Assembly (NCBI GenBank): GCA_905214925.1
Contig: CAJMOB010000004.1
Span: 62,001-126,000, forward strand
From: Scybalomonas sp905214925
GTDB lineage: Bacteria > Bacillota > Clostridia > Lachnospirales > Lachnospiraceae
Reading direction: 5' to 3'
DNA: 64,000 nt
Shown: piece after piece, positions 52,986 to 61,774 of the stretch
Numbering within the stretch: position 1 is the stretch's first letter
Layout of the letters: the number at the start of each line of letters is the position of its first letter
The notes under the pieces: generated by a model
What the model saw: the letters and a program-made list of their open reading frames with translations, nothing else
Told to the model about the DNA's origin: nothing
Databases searched by the model: none
Program-made: the position numbers and the translations under genes

Positions 52986-53882
52986 TTATCTCTCTTTTCT
53001 CTGAAGCTTTTCCATTTCTTCAAAAATAGCTCGGTATTCTCCTGCAAAACTGCTTCCCCTTCTCCAAATAAAATTAAAATCATGCATACTTTTAAAATCT
53101 TTTAAAACCAATTCTCGCAATACGCCTTCTTCTAATTCTTTGGCAACGGCAGCACGATATAAAAATGTAATTCCTAAATTATTGGAAGTCAACTGCTTAA
53201 TAGTCTCAATATTTCCAATTTCTGCAACATACCGAAAATCTTGAACACTTACATTTTGTTCGGATATGGACTTCTCAAAAATTTCTCTCGTTCCCGAGCC
53301 TTTTTCTCTTATAATAATTCTTTCAGAAAACAGATCTTCTAACCAAATAGGCTCTTTTTTAAATGGATAATCAGCTCCACAAATAGCAATATATTCTTCT
53401 CTTGAATATAAAATAGACTCATATTCCTCTTTGGAAAAATAGCCTTCAATAAAAGCGAAATCAATTTCTCCAACATCAATTTTTTTCAACAACTCTTTTG
53501 TATTTGCCACCTGCATCTTTACCATTAAATTAGGATGAGCTTTTAAATAAGCGGTTAAACAATTAGGCATTAAAAATTCTCCAATAGTAAGAGTTGCTCC
53601 AAAATTTAAAAGAGGTCTTTGTTGCTTCATAACTTCTAATTTTTCTTTTAAACAAATATCATTATGTCGCATTGTCTTTGCGGAATTTAAAAAAGCATTC
53701 CCTGCTTCTGTTAAAAACATTTTCTTTCCTTTAAATATAAAAAACTTCACACCATACATTTCTTCTAAATAGTGTATATGTTGAGAGACTGCTGGTTGTG
53801 TTAAATTTAATTCTTCTGACGCCTTTGTAAAATTCATGTGTTTACATACCGTCAAAAACGTAGTCACGCGATGATCAAGCAT
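52986..53882 (-). CDS. LysR-family transcriptional regulator
   Basis: 298 aa. The N-terminal winged HTH (FLTVCKHMNFTKASEELNLTQPAVSQHIHYLEE) is followed by a two-lobed substrate-binding domain. It resembles regulators of the CysL/CbbR/YeiE class. It is divergent from the permease operon at 54136 across 253 bp, the usual arrangement for a LysR protein and its target, and is also first in line with the ArsC-like and NuoE-like genes. The effector is unknown. Confidence 0.92.
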   Translation of the reverse strand: MLDHRVTTFLTVCKHMNFTKASEELNLTQPAVSQHIHYLEEMYGVKFFIFKGKKMFLTEAGNAFLNSAKTMRHNDICLKEKLEVMKQQRPLLNFGATLTIGEFLMPNCLTAYLKAHPNLMVKMQVANTKELLKKIDVGEIDFAFIEGYFSKEEYESILYSREEYIAICGADYPFKKEPIWLEDLFSERIIIREKGSGTREIFEKSISEQNVSVQDFRYVAEIGNIETIKQLTSNNLGITFLYRAAVAKELEEGVLRELVLKDFKSMHDFNFIWRRGSSFAGEYRAIFEEMEKLQRKER

Positions 53883-54092
53883 TGTTGTCCCTCCTTTTCC
53901 CCTTCATTTTAATACATTTCCTTCTTCTTGTCTATTTCTTCCTTTATTTCTTATTCCCTGCTTTTTTCTTAACTTTCTTTCCATCACTCTTCCTATACTA
54001 TCCCAACATTTGCATCTCCATTTGTTAACCGTTTTTCGCTTCCTCTCCCTCCCTCATTCTAAAATTTGCAACCTATTTTTCTCTTCCTGTGC

Positions 54093-54098
54093 TATAAT
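54093..54098 (+). promoter_or_regulatory. -10 element of the permease operon
   Basis: A perfect TATAAT with no good -35 at 16-18 bp (TTGCAA lies 21 bp upstream). That is the pattern of an activator-dependent promoter and fits control by the divergent LysR protein. Confidence 0.5.
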
Positions 54099-54135
54099 AG
54101 TTCCGTTATATTGAAAAAGAAAGGATTTCTACTAT

Positions 54136-55275
54136 ATGATTACGAAACAAAAATTAGGCGCTCTTTTAAAAAATAATCTTGTCTTAGTCATTGCAGGAAT
54201 ATTAGCTCTTTGCTCAATGCTACTTGTTCCGCCAAACATTGGTTATGTAGATTATATCGATTTTCGCGTCTTAACGCTCCTGTTTTGCCTTATGATTGTC
54301 GTATCAGGCTTTCGCACAACAGGACTTTTTAATGCCATTAGTAACACATTATTACACAAAGCCCATTCCATTCGCCAACTAGCCCTTGTCCTAATTGGAA
54401 TTACTTTTATTAGTGCCATGTTTATTACAAACGATGTGGCTTTAATCGCCTTTGTTCCACTTTCCATCCTCGTACTAAAACACGCATTTCAAAAGATGGA
54501 TACTTCTTTTAGCGATAACATTATGATCACTATCATTGTGTTACAGACGGTATCAGCAAACCTTGGAAGTACACTTACCCCCATTGGAAATCCGCAAAAC
54601 CTTTATTTATACTCCCTATCCAATATGTCACTTCCGACCTTTTTTACATATACACTACCTGTCACCACCTTGTCTGCTTTCCTTATACTCATTTCTTGTT
54701 ATGTACTCTTACCAAAGCAGGCAATCAAGGCACCTGACACAAAAGCACCCACCCTTGATAAAAAAACACTATTGCTCCATAGCATTTTATTTTTATGCTG
54801 TCTATTGACGGTGGGCCATATTCTACCTTGGCAAATCTTATTGATTTTTGTAACAGTCATTATTTTCTTCTTTCAAAAAAAGTTGTTTGCCACTGTGGAT
54901 TACGGGCTTTTGGCCACTTTTTTATGCTTTTTTATTTTTATTGGTAACATAGGGGAATTAGCAATCATTCGAGAGTTTTTACAGAGAATTTTAGAAGGAA
55001 GAGAAATCCTTGTATCCGCCCTCTTATCTCAAATCATTTCCAATGTGCCTGCTAGTATCCTATTATCTAGCTTTACAACTGCTTATGGAAAAATATTAAT
55101 TGGTGTTAATGTAGGAGGATTGGGCACATTAATTGCATCACTAGCTAGCCTTATTTCTTGGCGTCAATACAATACGATGAAAGAGGCAAAGCCAAGTAAA
55201 TACTTTTTTACTTTTACTGCAATCAATCTTATCTTTTTCCTTATTACATTAGCTTTTGCCCTTATTTTTTACTAA
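54136..55275 (+). CDS. ArsB/CitM-type anion permease (ion-transporter superfamily)
   Basis: 379-aa membrane protein with about ten segments. Typical motifs are FITNDVALIAFVPL, LGSTLTPIGNPQNLYLY and SNVPASILLSSF, the paired substrate-binding hairpins of the ArsB/NhaD/CitM group. Length is on the short side. It is probably a transporter of an organic or inorganic anion. It is the first gene of an operon with the nuclease-like and amidohydrolase genes (gaps about 60 bp) and probably LysR controlled. The substrate cannot be decided. Confidence 0.85.
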   Translation: MITKQKLGALLKNNLVLVIAGILALCSMLLVPPNIGYVDYIDFRVLTLLFCLMIVVSGFRTTGLFNAISNTLLHKAHSIRQLALVLIGITFISAMFITNDVALIAFVPLSILVLKHAFQKMDTSFSDNIMITIIVLQTVSANLGSTLTPIGNPQNLYLYSLSNMSLPTFFTYTLPVTTLSAFLILISCYVLLPKQAIKAPDTKAPTLDKKTLLLHSILFLCCLLTVGHILPWQILLIFVTVIIFFFQKKLFATVDYGLLATFLCFFIFIGNIGELAIIREFLQRILEGREILVSALLSQIISNVPASILLSSFTTAYGKILIGVNVGGLGTLIASLASLISWRQYNTMKEAKPSKYFFTFTAINLIFFLITLAFALIFY

Positions 55276-55336
55276 AAATAAAACATATTTTCAATATTTA
55301 AAATAACTAAGATACAACTATTAGAAAGGAGTTCTT

Positions 55337-55882
55337 ATGGGAACGATTATTAACGATCATGGTGGTGGCGCACAAAGTACTTATAACGGCCTCGCTTTTG
55401 AACAAGCCACTTCTCTTGATGAAGCATTTACATCAAAAGGGTATGTTGTTGTAAAACATGAAGTTTTTCGACCAGATACTTTTCAACAACCAATTGGCAT
55501 TTCTGTTCCAAAGCACCTTATCTACTCTCATTTCCTTACGCCAAACGGCATTGATTTTGAACAATATAATTCAAAAAAATGGCTTCCTGATGAAGCGTTC
55601 ATTAATTACGAAACAAAGACAGCCTATATTATCGAAAAAAAATTCCAAAGTGGCAGGGGATCTGCAGATGAAAAGCTACCAAACTGTCATTTTAAAAAAC
55701 TAGAATATGAAAAACTCTTTCATCCAATCGGCTATCAAGTAGAATTTCTCTACCTATTATCGGATTGGTTTTTACAACCAAAATATCGGGATACGTTAGA
55801 ATATATTACAATGATGGGATGTCACTATTATTATAATGAACTTCCTCTCACCGCTCTTGGGATAAAAAAAGATTGTTATTGA
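55337..55882 (+). CDS. PD-(D/E)XK nuclease-like protein, orphan
   Basis: 181 aa behind AAAGGAG. The core LPDEAFINYETKTAYIIEKKFQ gives a PD-x(14)-ExK arrangement (Asp85, Glu100, Lys102), followed by GSADEKLP, a tail common among type II restriction endonucleases. The N-terminus MGTIINDHGGGAQSTYNG may bind DNA or stabilise the fold. No methyltransferase, helicase or toxin partner lies nearby; it sits between a permease and an amidohydrolase. It is either an orphan endonuclease or a repair/housekeeping nuclease. Activity is inferred from motif geometry only. Confidence 0.65.
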   Translation: MGTIINDHGGGAQSTYNGLAFEQATSLDEAFTSKGYVVVKHEVFRPDTFQQPIGISVPKHLIYSHFLTPNGIDFEQYNSKKWLPDEAFINYETKTAYIIEKKFQSGRGSADEKLPNCHFKKLEYEKLFHPIGYQVEFLYLLSDWFLQPKYRDTLEYITMMGCHYYYNELPLTALGIKKDCY

Positions 55883-55941
55883 ATTTCACACTGCATTGTA
55901 GTAAAATCTACAGTAAAAGAATGCATTTAGAAAGGACTGAT

Positions 55942-57096
55942 ATGATGTTATGCATTAAAAATGGTTTACTACATACGGCAGTGAAAAGAGAAGCCTTTGT
56001 CAGTGATATTTTAATTGAGAATGGGAAAATTATAGAAATGAAAGAATCCATTTCTGTTCCAGAAGGAACGACAGTAATTGATGCCAAAGGGCTCCTTGTC
56101 TATCCTGGATTTGTAGAGGCCCACTGTCACACAGGGCTTGATGGATATGGAATCGGATTTGAAGGTCAAGATTATAATGAATATAACGATCCGATTACTC
56201 CTCAACTTCGAGCTATAGATGGAATTAATCCAATGGATCCAACCTTTGATAAAGCTAGAAAAGCTGGTGTTACTTGTGTTGCAACAGGTCCTGGTAGCTC
56301 TAATCCAATTGGTGGTATGTTCGTCGCTTTAAAAACCTATGGGAAACGTGTGGATTCTATGGTTGTTAAATTTCCAGTCGCTATGAAATGTGCCTTTGGT
56401 GAAAATCCAAAACGCTGTTATCGTGAAAAAGGAAATTGCAGTCGTATGACAACTGCTTCTAGCATTCGTGAAGCACTTATGAAAGCTCGTTTCTATAAAC
56501 AGTCTCTTGAAAGAGCTGGCGATAATGCTACAAAGCTTCCTGCTTATGACCAAAAATCAGAAGCTTTAATTCCTGTATTAGAGAAAAAAATTCCTCTAAA
56601 AGCTCATGCACATCAGGCAAATGATATTTTTACTGCCATTCGCATTGCCAAAGAATTTGATCTCGATCTCACACTAGAGCATGTAACAGAAGGTCATTTA
56701 ATTGCAGAGGAATTAGCAAACGAGCCATATCCAGTGGCTGTTGGCCCAACTCTTACTCATGCGTCTAAGTTCGAACTTCAAAACAAGAGCTTTACAACTC
56801 CAGGACTTCTTGCAAAAGCAGGTTGCCAAGTATCCATTATTACTGACGCTCCTGTGATTCCACAAGAATATCTTCCTATTTGCGCTGGTCTTGCAGTAAA
56901 GGCAGGCATGGACGAATTTGATGCATTGCAAGCGATTACCATTAATCCAGCTAAACATATTGGAGTTGCCGATCGCCTTGGTTCTTTAGAAGTCGGAAAG
57001 GATGCCGATATTGTAATTACAGATGGCTCTCCATTTTCCATTGATTCGAATGTAAAATATGTTATTATTGATGGTAATATATTGGAACAACAATAA
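55942..57096 (+). CDS. Metal-dependent amidohydrolase
   Basis: 384 aa from ATG 55942 (AAAGGA site, 6 nt); the longer frame from 55873 overlaps the previous gene and lacks a site. It is of the imidazolonepropionase-like amidohydrolase class: metal ligands in VEAHCHTGL, KCAFGENPKR, KAHAHQANDI, LEHVTEGH and the catalytic Asp in IITDAPV, with a C-terminal beta segment closing the composite sheet (GKDADIVITDG). It would hydrolyse a cyclic or linear amide; the substrate is unknown. Cotranscribed with a permease, it may act on an imported compound. Confidence 0.9.
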   Translation: MMLCIKNGLLHTAVKREAFVSDILIENGKIIEMKESISVPEGTTVIDAKGLLVYPGFVEAHCHTGLDGYGIGFEGQDYNEYNDPITPQLRAIDGINPMDPTFDKARKAGVTCVATGPGSSNPIGGMFVALKTYGKRVDSMVVKFPVAMKCAFGENPKRCYREKGNCSRMTTASSIREALMKARFYKQSLERAGDNATKLPAYDQKSEALIPVLEKKIPLKAHAHQANDIFTAIRIAKEFDLDLTLEHVTEGHLIAEELANEPYPVAVGPTLTHASKFELQNKSFTTPGLLAKAGCQVSIITDAPVIPQEYLPICAGLAVKAGMDEFDALQAITINPAKHIGVADRLGSLEVGKDADIVITDGSPFSIDSNVKYVIIDGNILEQQ

Positions 57097-57098
57097 TA

Positions 57099-57205
57099 CT
57101 TATGCCTTCCACATAACGATGAGAAACACACTTTGCAAACTTCTCACGTTCCCAGACAGTCACCATATGTGAGCATGAATGCTCTCGTATGGTGCTCGTT
57201 ATCTT
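57099..57205 (+). repeat. Dispersed intergenic repeat, copy C
   Basis: Begins CTTATGCCTTCCAC, then the core TGAGAAACACACTTTGC..AACTTCTCA. Instead of the CGTGGGCGGC block it continues into a hairpin ACCATA..GAGC / GCTC..TATGGT (57162-57193). It abuts the terminator at 57212. Confidence 0.7.
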
Positions 57206-57211
57206 TACATA

Positions 57212-57260
57212 AATAAGGAGTCATGTAACAATAAATACTCTTACATGGCTCCTTATTTTT
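57212..57260. terminator. Bidirectional terminator between amidohydrolase and secreted-protein genes
   Basis: AATAAGGAG-CATGTAA pairs with TTACATG-CTCCTTATT (17 positions, one mismatch), with T-runs on the plus strand and A/T flanks on the other. The genes converge here. Confidence 0.88.
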
Positions 57261-57268
57261 CCTATTTT

Positions 57269-58027
57269 TTATTTCTGTAATTTTTTATATAAAGAATTAT
57301 AAAATGTCTCAACTTTTTTTGTAATCTTTTTATCTGTTTTCTTTAATAAATTCACATAATCAGATACTACTTTTCTTGTTGTTCCTGTTTTATTTTCTTT
57401 TACAAAGTTTTCATATTGGCTCATGGCTTTTTTGGATACTTGACTCTTAGCATTTGCATAACGGTTTTTTACTCCCAGTTCTTTCTGGTAACCACCTGTA
57501 ATTGCCTGTGTCACTGCATCTTCATAGAAAGAACGAATCGCATCAGAACCTGTTCCACTTGGATTTTTCTTTAAGTAAGCTTCATAAGCTTTTGCTCTTC
57601 CTAATAATGCAGAAATGCTTAATGTTACTTTTCCATTTTTGATAGATGGTTTTTGATGTTCTTTCATTAAAAATGGCAATGCATTTTTCACATCTGTTGG
57701 TAAATAATTTTTTACTGCCTTTAAAGGAGTAAAATCAATATCTCTTACATCATCTTCAAAGCTAAAAAGCCCTCTCATATATTCATCAATTTGTGATTCA
57801 CTAGCTGTTTTAATATGTTCCTTAATATAAGACACAACTTCTTTTGAGTCTATTGTGTTTAGTAATAACTCATAAAAATCATCACCAGTTACTTTTGACT
57901 GCCTTGCTGAGCTCACATAGACAGCTGGACTTTTTAAATTTTCCGCTTTTACCATGGCTGGTGATACACTTCCAACCATCATTAAACTTGCTAACATTAA
58001 AATACCGAATCTTTTTAATCTCATCAT
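57269..58027 (-). CDS. Secreted protein of unknown function
   Basis: 252 aa with a clear signal peptide (basic MMRLKRF, hydrophobic ILMLASLMMVGSV, cleavage near MVKAEN). The mature part is Lys/Ser-rich and mostly helical with no recognisable domain; the C-terminal 60 residues are strongly basic. It is probably wall-associated by charge. A start one codon later is possible (tandem ATG). It has its own promoter (58090-58118) and stands alone beside the rhamnose genes. Confidence 0.75.
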   Translation of the reverse strand: MMRLKRFGILMLASLMMVGSVSPAMVKAENLKSPAVYVSSARQSKVTGDDFYELLLNTIDSKEVVSYIKEHIKTASESQIDEYMRGLFSFEDDVRDIDFTPLKAVKNYLPTDVKNALPFLMKEHQKPSIKNGKVTLSISALLGRAKAYEAYLKKNPSGTGSDAIRSFYEDAVTQAITGGYQKELGVKNRYANAKSQVSKKAMSQYENFVKENKTGTTRKVVSDYVNLLKKTDKKITKKVETFYNSLYKKLQK

Positions 58028-58089
58028 TATTACCTCTTTTCTTTCTCAATTTTTATCTTGTTAATTTTTGGCTTGTTTATTTTTTCTCT

Positions 58090-58118
58090 ATTATGCCATA
58101 GCCTTATTCTTCTGACAA
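58090..58118 (-). promoter_or_regulatory. Promoter of the secreted-protein gene
   Basis: TTGTCA (58113-58118), 17 bp, CATAAT (58090-58095). Confidence 0.65.
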
Positions 58119-58232
58119 CAAATTTTTCCTTACATTTCCTGTCCCATTTCTTACAGAATTCAAAACAATTATTTCAAAGAATAAACAAGAAAAAATCGAA
58201 ACTAGGGCTTTTAAAACTTGAAAATAAAAATC

Positions 58233-58790
58233 TTAGAATGGAATTTCTGTTTCTGAAAGAGGTTTCCATTGCTTATCTTTTTCACTAATAATGAGTGGAA
58301 ATCCCTCTTCTATTCCCCAATCAATTCCGATTTCTTTATCATTCCAAGCAATTCCCCCTTCATCATTCGGATGATAAAAATCGGTACATTTATAGCAAAA
58401 TTCTGCTTCCTCAGAACGCACTAAAAATCCATGGGCAAATCCTTCTGGAATATAAAATTGTTTTTTATTTTCTGCGGATAACACAACACCAAACCATTTT
58501 CCATATGTTTTTGAATCTTTTCTTAAATCCACAGCTACATCAAATACTTCGCCTCTTACAACACGCACTAATTTCCCTTGTGGAAACTGTTTTTGAAAAT
58601 GAAGTCCTCTTAACACACCTTTTGTAGACATAGATTGATTATCCTGCACAAACTCCATAGTAAGCCCTGCTTCTTCCATATCTTTTTGATTATAGGTTTC
58701 CATAAAATAACCTCTTTCATCTTCAAAAACCTTTGGTTCAATAATATATAACCCATCGATTTCACATGATGTCACTTTTATTTTACCCAT
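58233..58790 (-). CDS. rfbC: dTDP-4-dehydrorhamnose 3,5-epimerase
   Basis: 185-aa cupin enzyme, third step to dTDP-L-rhamnose. The conserved stretch VLRGLHFQK carries the catalytic His, followed by VRGEVFDVAVDLR and FYIPEGFAHGFLV. It is last of the four rfb genes on the minus strand. Family length is normal. Confidence 0.95.
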   Translation of the reverse strand: MGKIKVTSCEIDGLYIIEPKVFEDERGYFMETYNQKDMEEAGLTMEFVQDNQSMSTKGVLRGLHFQKQFPQGKLVRVVRGEVFDVAVDLRKDSKTYGKWFGVVLSAENKKQFYIPEGFAHGFLVRSEEAEFCYKCTDFYHPNDEGGIAWNDKEIGIDWGIEEGFPLIISEKDKQWKPLSETEIPF

Positions 58791-58816
58791 TTTTTCTACC
58801 TCTTTCTACAAACGTT

Positions 58817-59674
58817 TCATCTTGTTTCTTCTATAATTTCTTTTAAATAGCGGGATACCGCATCTTGCCATGATGGCAATCTATGAAATCCATTTTCTAT
58901 GAGCTTTTCTTTATTCATACGACTATTACGAGGTCTTTTTGCCTTTGTTTTAAATTGTGTGCTATCGACAGGCGTTACAACAACATCCATACCTGCTTGT
59001 TTAAAAATCTCACAGGCAAACTCATACCAACTGCAAAAGCCTTCATTGGTAGCATGATAAATACCGTATTTTTCCGTTTCCATCATATCCACTAAAAGAA
59101 CAGCTAAATCAGCAGTATAAGTTGGAGAACCCACTTGATCTTGAACAACACTAACGGCTCCTCTTTCTTTTCCAAGTCGCAACATAGTTTTAATAAAATT
59201 ATTGCCATTTTTTCCAAATACCCAAGAAATACGAACGATAAAATATTGTTCTAAATACTTTTTAACGGCCTCTTCTCCTTCGTATTTTGTCTGTCCATAT
59301 ACATTTAATGGTTCAATTACTTTATCTTTTGTATCCCAAGGCTTCGTGCCTTCTCCATCAAATACATAATCCGTACTTAAATAAAGCATTTTAATTCCAA
59401 GTTCTTGACACAATTTTGCAAGAAAAGCAGTGGCAGTAGCGTTAACCGCCCTGCATTGTTCTATCTCATCTTCGGCTTTATCAACGGCTGTATACGCAGC
59501 ACAATGAAAGATTCCATCGATCTTTTCTTTCTTCACTACTTCTTCCACTTGTGCTTGATTTGTAATATCCATGGTGGAGCGATCTGTCCCAACGGCTTCG
59601 TGCCCTCTCTTTTCCAATTCTTTTACAATATCATATCCTAACTGGCCGTTAACGCCTGTTACTAAGAATCTCAT
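58817..59674 (-). CDS. rfbD: dTDP-4-dehydrorhamnose reductase
   Basis: 285 aa from ATG 59672-59674, which has GAAGGG at 8 nt; a start 7 codons upstream lacks a site. Extended SDR: Rossmann motif VTGVNGQLGYDIV, substrate segment LYLSTDYVFDGEGTKPW and the YGQTKYEGE active-site Tyr/Lys. It reduces dTDP-4-keto-L-rhamnose to dTDP-L-rhamnose, precursor of cell-surface polysaccharide. It lies 32 bp after rfbB. Confidence 0.95.
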   Translation of the reverse strand: MRFLVTGVNGQLGYDIVKELEKRGHEAVGTDRSTMDITNQAQVEEVVKKEKIDGIFHCAAYTAVDKAEDEIEQCRAVNATATAFLAKLCQELGIKMLYLSTDYVFDGEGTKPWDTKDKVIEPLNVYGQTKYEGEEAVKKYLEQYFIVRISWVFGKNGNNFIKTMLRLGKERGAVSVVQDQVGSPTYTADLAVLLVDMMETEKYGIYHATNEGFCSWYEFACEIFKQAGMDVVVTPVDSTQFKTKAKRPRNSRMNKEKLIENGFHRLPSWQDAVSRYLKEIIEETR

Positions 59675-59706
59675 CTTTTTTCCCTTCTTTTTCATTTTTT
59701 CTATGC

Positions 59707-60729
59707 TTAAAGACGGTTGCCATACATTTTATCAAAATAGTTTTTATATTCTCCACTTAAAATATTTTGCCACCAGTCTTTATTCGTTAAATACCATTCA
59801 ATTGTTTCTTGAATACCAGTATCAAATGTGTAAATTGGCTTCCAACCTAACTCTTTTTCCATCTTTGTTGGATCAATGGCATATCTCTGATCGTGTCCTG
59901 GACGATCTGTTACATACTGTATGAGATCTTCTGATTTATTTAATGCTTTTATAATCGTCTTTACCACTTCTAAATTCGTTCGTTCATTATGACCACCTAT
60001 ATTATAAACTTCGCCTTCTTTTCCATTTCTTATAATTAAATCAATGGCAATACAGTGATCAAGAACATGAAGCCAATCTCTTACATTCTCCCCTTTTCCA
60101 TAGACAGGAAGTGGTTCTTCTGCCAATGCTCTGCTAATCATAAGAGGAATTAATTTCTCTGGAAATTGATATGGTCCATAATTATTGGAACAACGAGAAA
60201 TTGTAACTGGCATTCCATAAGTACGGTAATATGCCATAACAAATAAATCTGCACTGGCTTTACTAGAAGAATAAGGGCTTGATGTATGAAGCGGTGTTTC
60301 TTCTGTAAAAAATAAATCTGGACGATCCAGTGGCAGATCTCCATATACTTCATCGGTAGATACTTGATGGAATCGTTTCACTCCATAGGTTCTACAAGCA
60401 TCAAGAAGAACTACCGTTCCCATTACATTTGTCTTTACAAAAATACTCGGATCAGAAATGGAGCGATCCACATGACTTTCCGCTGCAAAATTAATGACGA
60501 TATCAAACTTTTCTTTCTCAAAAAGTTCCATAATAAACGAACGATCGGCAATATCTCCTTTTATAAATCGATAATTTTTCTTTTCTTCTACTGGCTTTAA
60601 TGTCTCTAAATTGCCTGCGTAAGTTAATAAATCTAAGTTTACAATCTCATCATCTGGATATTTATTTACCATATAATGAACGAAGTTACCTCCAATAAAT
60701 CCAGCGCCTCCAGTAACTAAAATCTTCAT
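59707..60729 (-). CDS. rfbB: dTDP-glucose 4,6-dehydratase
   Basis: 340 aa. It has VTGGAGFIGGNFVHYMV for NAD binding, the catalytic DE pair in STDEVYGD and the YSSSKASAD active site. It converts dTDP-glucose to the 4-keto-6-deoxy sugar. Second in the rfbA-B-D-C order. Confidence 0.96.
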   Translation of the reverse strand: MKILVTGGAGFIGGNFVHYMVNKYPDDEIVNLDLLTYAGNLETLKPVEEKKNYRFIKGDIADRSFIMELFEKEKFDIVINFAAESHVDRSISDPSIFVKTNVMGTVVLLDACRTYGVKRFHQVSTDEVYGDLPLDRPDLFFTEETPLHTSSPYSSSKASADLFVMAYYRTYGMPVTISRCSNNYGPYQFPEKLIPLMISRALAEEPLPVYGKGENVRDWLHVLDHCIAIDLIIRNGKEGEVYNIGGHNERTNLEVVKTIIKALNKSEDLIQYVTDRPGHDQRYAIDPTKMEKELGWKPIYTFDTGIQETIEWYLTNKDWWQNILSGEYKNYFDKMYGNRL

Positions 60730-60808
60730 ATTCTAATCTCCCTTTCCTGTTGGTTTTTCTTCCAAACCAAACTTAAACTTGTATCCGCTCAATTTTATTT
60801 GCTCATTT

Positions 60809-61693
60809 TTAACGAATATCAATATACTTTCCGTCCATAACGTCTTTTAAATAAGCACCATATTGATTTTTCTTATGCATCTCATATGTTTCTCTCAATT
60901 GATCCATCGTAATCCAATGTTGTTTAAACGCAATTTCTTCTAAACAAGCGATTTTTCTATGTTGATGAGTTTCCATTGTGCGCACAAAGTTTGTAGCATC
61001 TACTAAAGAGTCGTGAGTTCCTGTATCAAGCCATGTAAATCCTTGACCGAGCAGTTCTACTTCCAGCTCTCCATTTTCTAAATAAATGCGGTTTAAATCT
61101 GTAATTTCTAATTCTCCTCTGGCAGAAGGTTTTAAACTTTTTGCATATTCTACAACTTTATTATCATAAAAATAGAGACCAGTAACACAGTAGTTACTCT
61201 TTGGATGTTCTGGCTTTTCCTCAATCGATACTGCCTTTCCATCAGAATCAAACTCAACAATTCCAAATCGCTCTGGATCATCTACATAATATCCAAATAC
61301 CGTAGCCCCTGTTCTTTTATTGGCAGCTCTTTGTAAACGCTTTGTCAGTCCATGACCATGAAAAATATTATCTCCTAAAATCATGGCTACGTTATCATCG
61401 CCAATAAAATCTTCTCCGATAATAAATGCCTGTGCGAGTCCATCTGGTGATGGTTGAACCGCATATTGAATATCAATTCCAAATGGATGTCCATCTCCTA
61501 ATAATGCCTGAAATCGGTTAATATCTTCTGGTGTTGAAATCAAAAGGATTTCTCGAATTCCAGCATTCATAAGAACCGATAATGGATAGTAAATCATCGG
61601 CTTATCATAAACTGGCAATAACTGTTTTGATGTTACTTTTGTAAGAGGATAAAGGCGTGTTCCTGATCCCCCCGCTAATACGATCCCTTTCAT
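60809..61693 (-). CDS. rfbA: Glucose-1-phosphate thymidylyltransferase
   Basis: 294 aa. The nucleotidyltransferase motif GIVLAGGSGTRLYPLT and the segments QPSPDGLAQAF and ILGDNIFHG are intact. It makes dTDP-glucose from dTTP and glucose-1-phosphate, the entry step of the rhamnose operon. Start behind GGAGGT; promoter at 61725-61755. Confidence 0.96.
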   Translation of the reverse strand: MKGIVLAGGSGTRLYPLTKVTSKQLLPVYDKPMIYYPLSVLMNAGIREILLISTPEDINRFQALLGDGHPFGIDIQYAVQPSPDGLAQAFIIGEDFIGDDNVAMILGDNIFHGHGLTKRLQRAANKRTGATVFGYYVDDPERFGIVEFDSDGKAVSIEEKPEHPKSNYCVTGLYFYDNKVVEYAKSLKPSARGELEITDLNRIYLENGELEVELLGQGFTWLDTGTHDSLVDATNFVRTMETHQHRKIACLEEIAFKQHWITMDQLRETYEMHKKNQYGAYLKDVMDGKYIDIR

Positions 61694-61724
61694 TTTTTTA
61701 CCTCCACGTTTTTCGTTTTCTTTT

Positions 61725-61755
61725 ATTATAAACAGTGACGTAAGGTCATAGTCAA
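61725..61755 (-). promoter_or_regulatory. Promoter of the rfb operon
   Basis: TTGACT (61750-61755) and TATAAT (61725-61730) with a 19-bp spacer, or TTTATA at 17 bp. Spacing is not ideal. Confidence 0.5.
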
Positions 61756-61774
61756 GAGAAACGATTTCGTTTTC

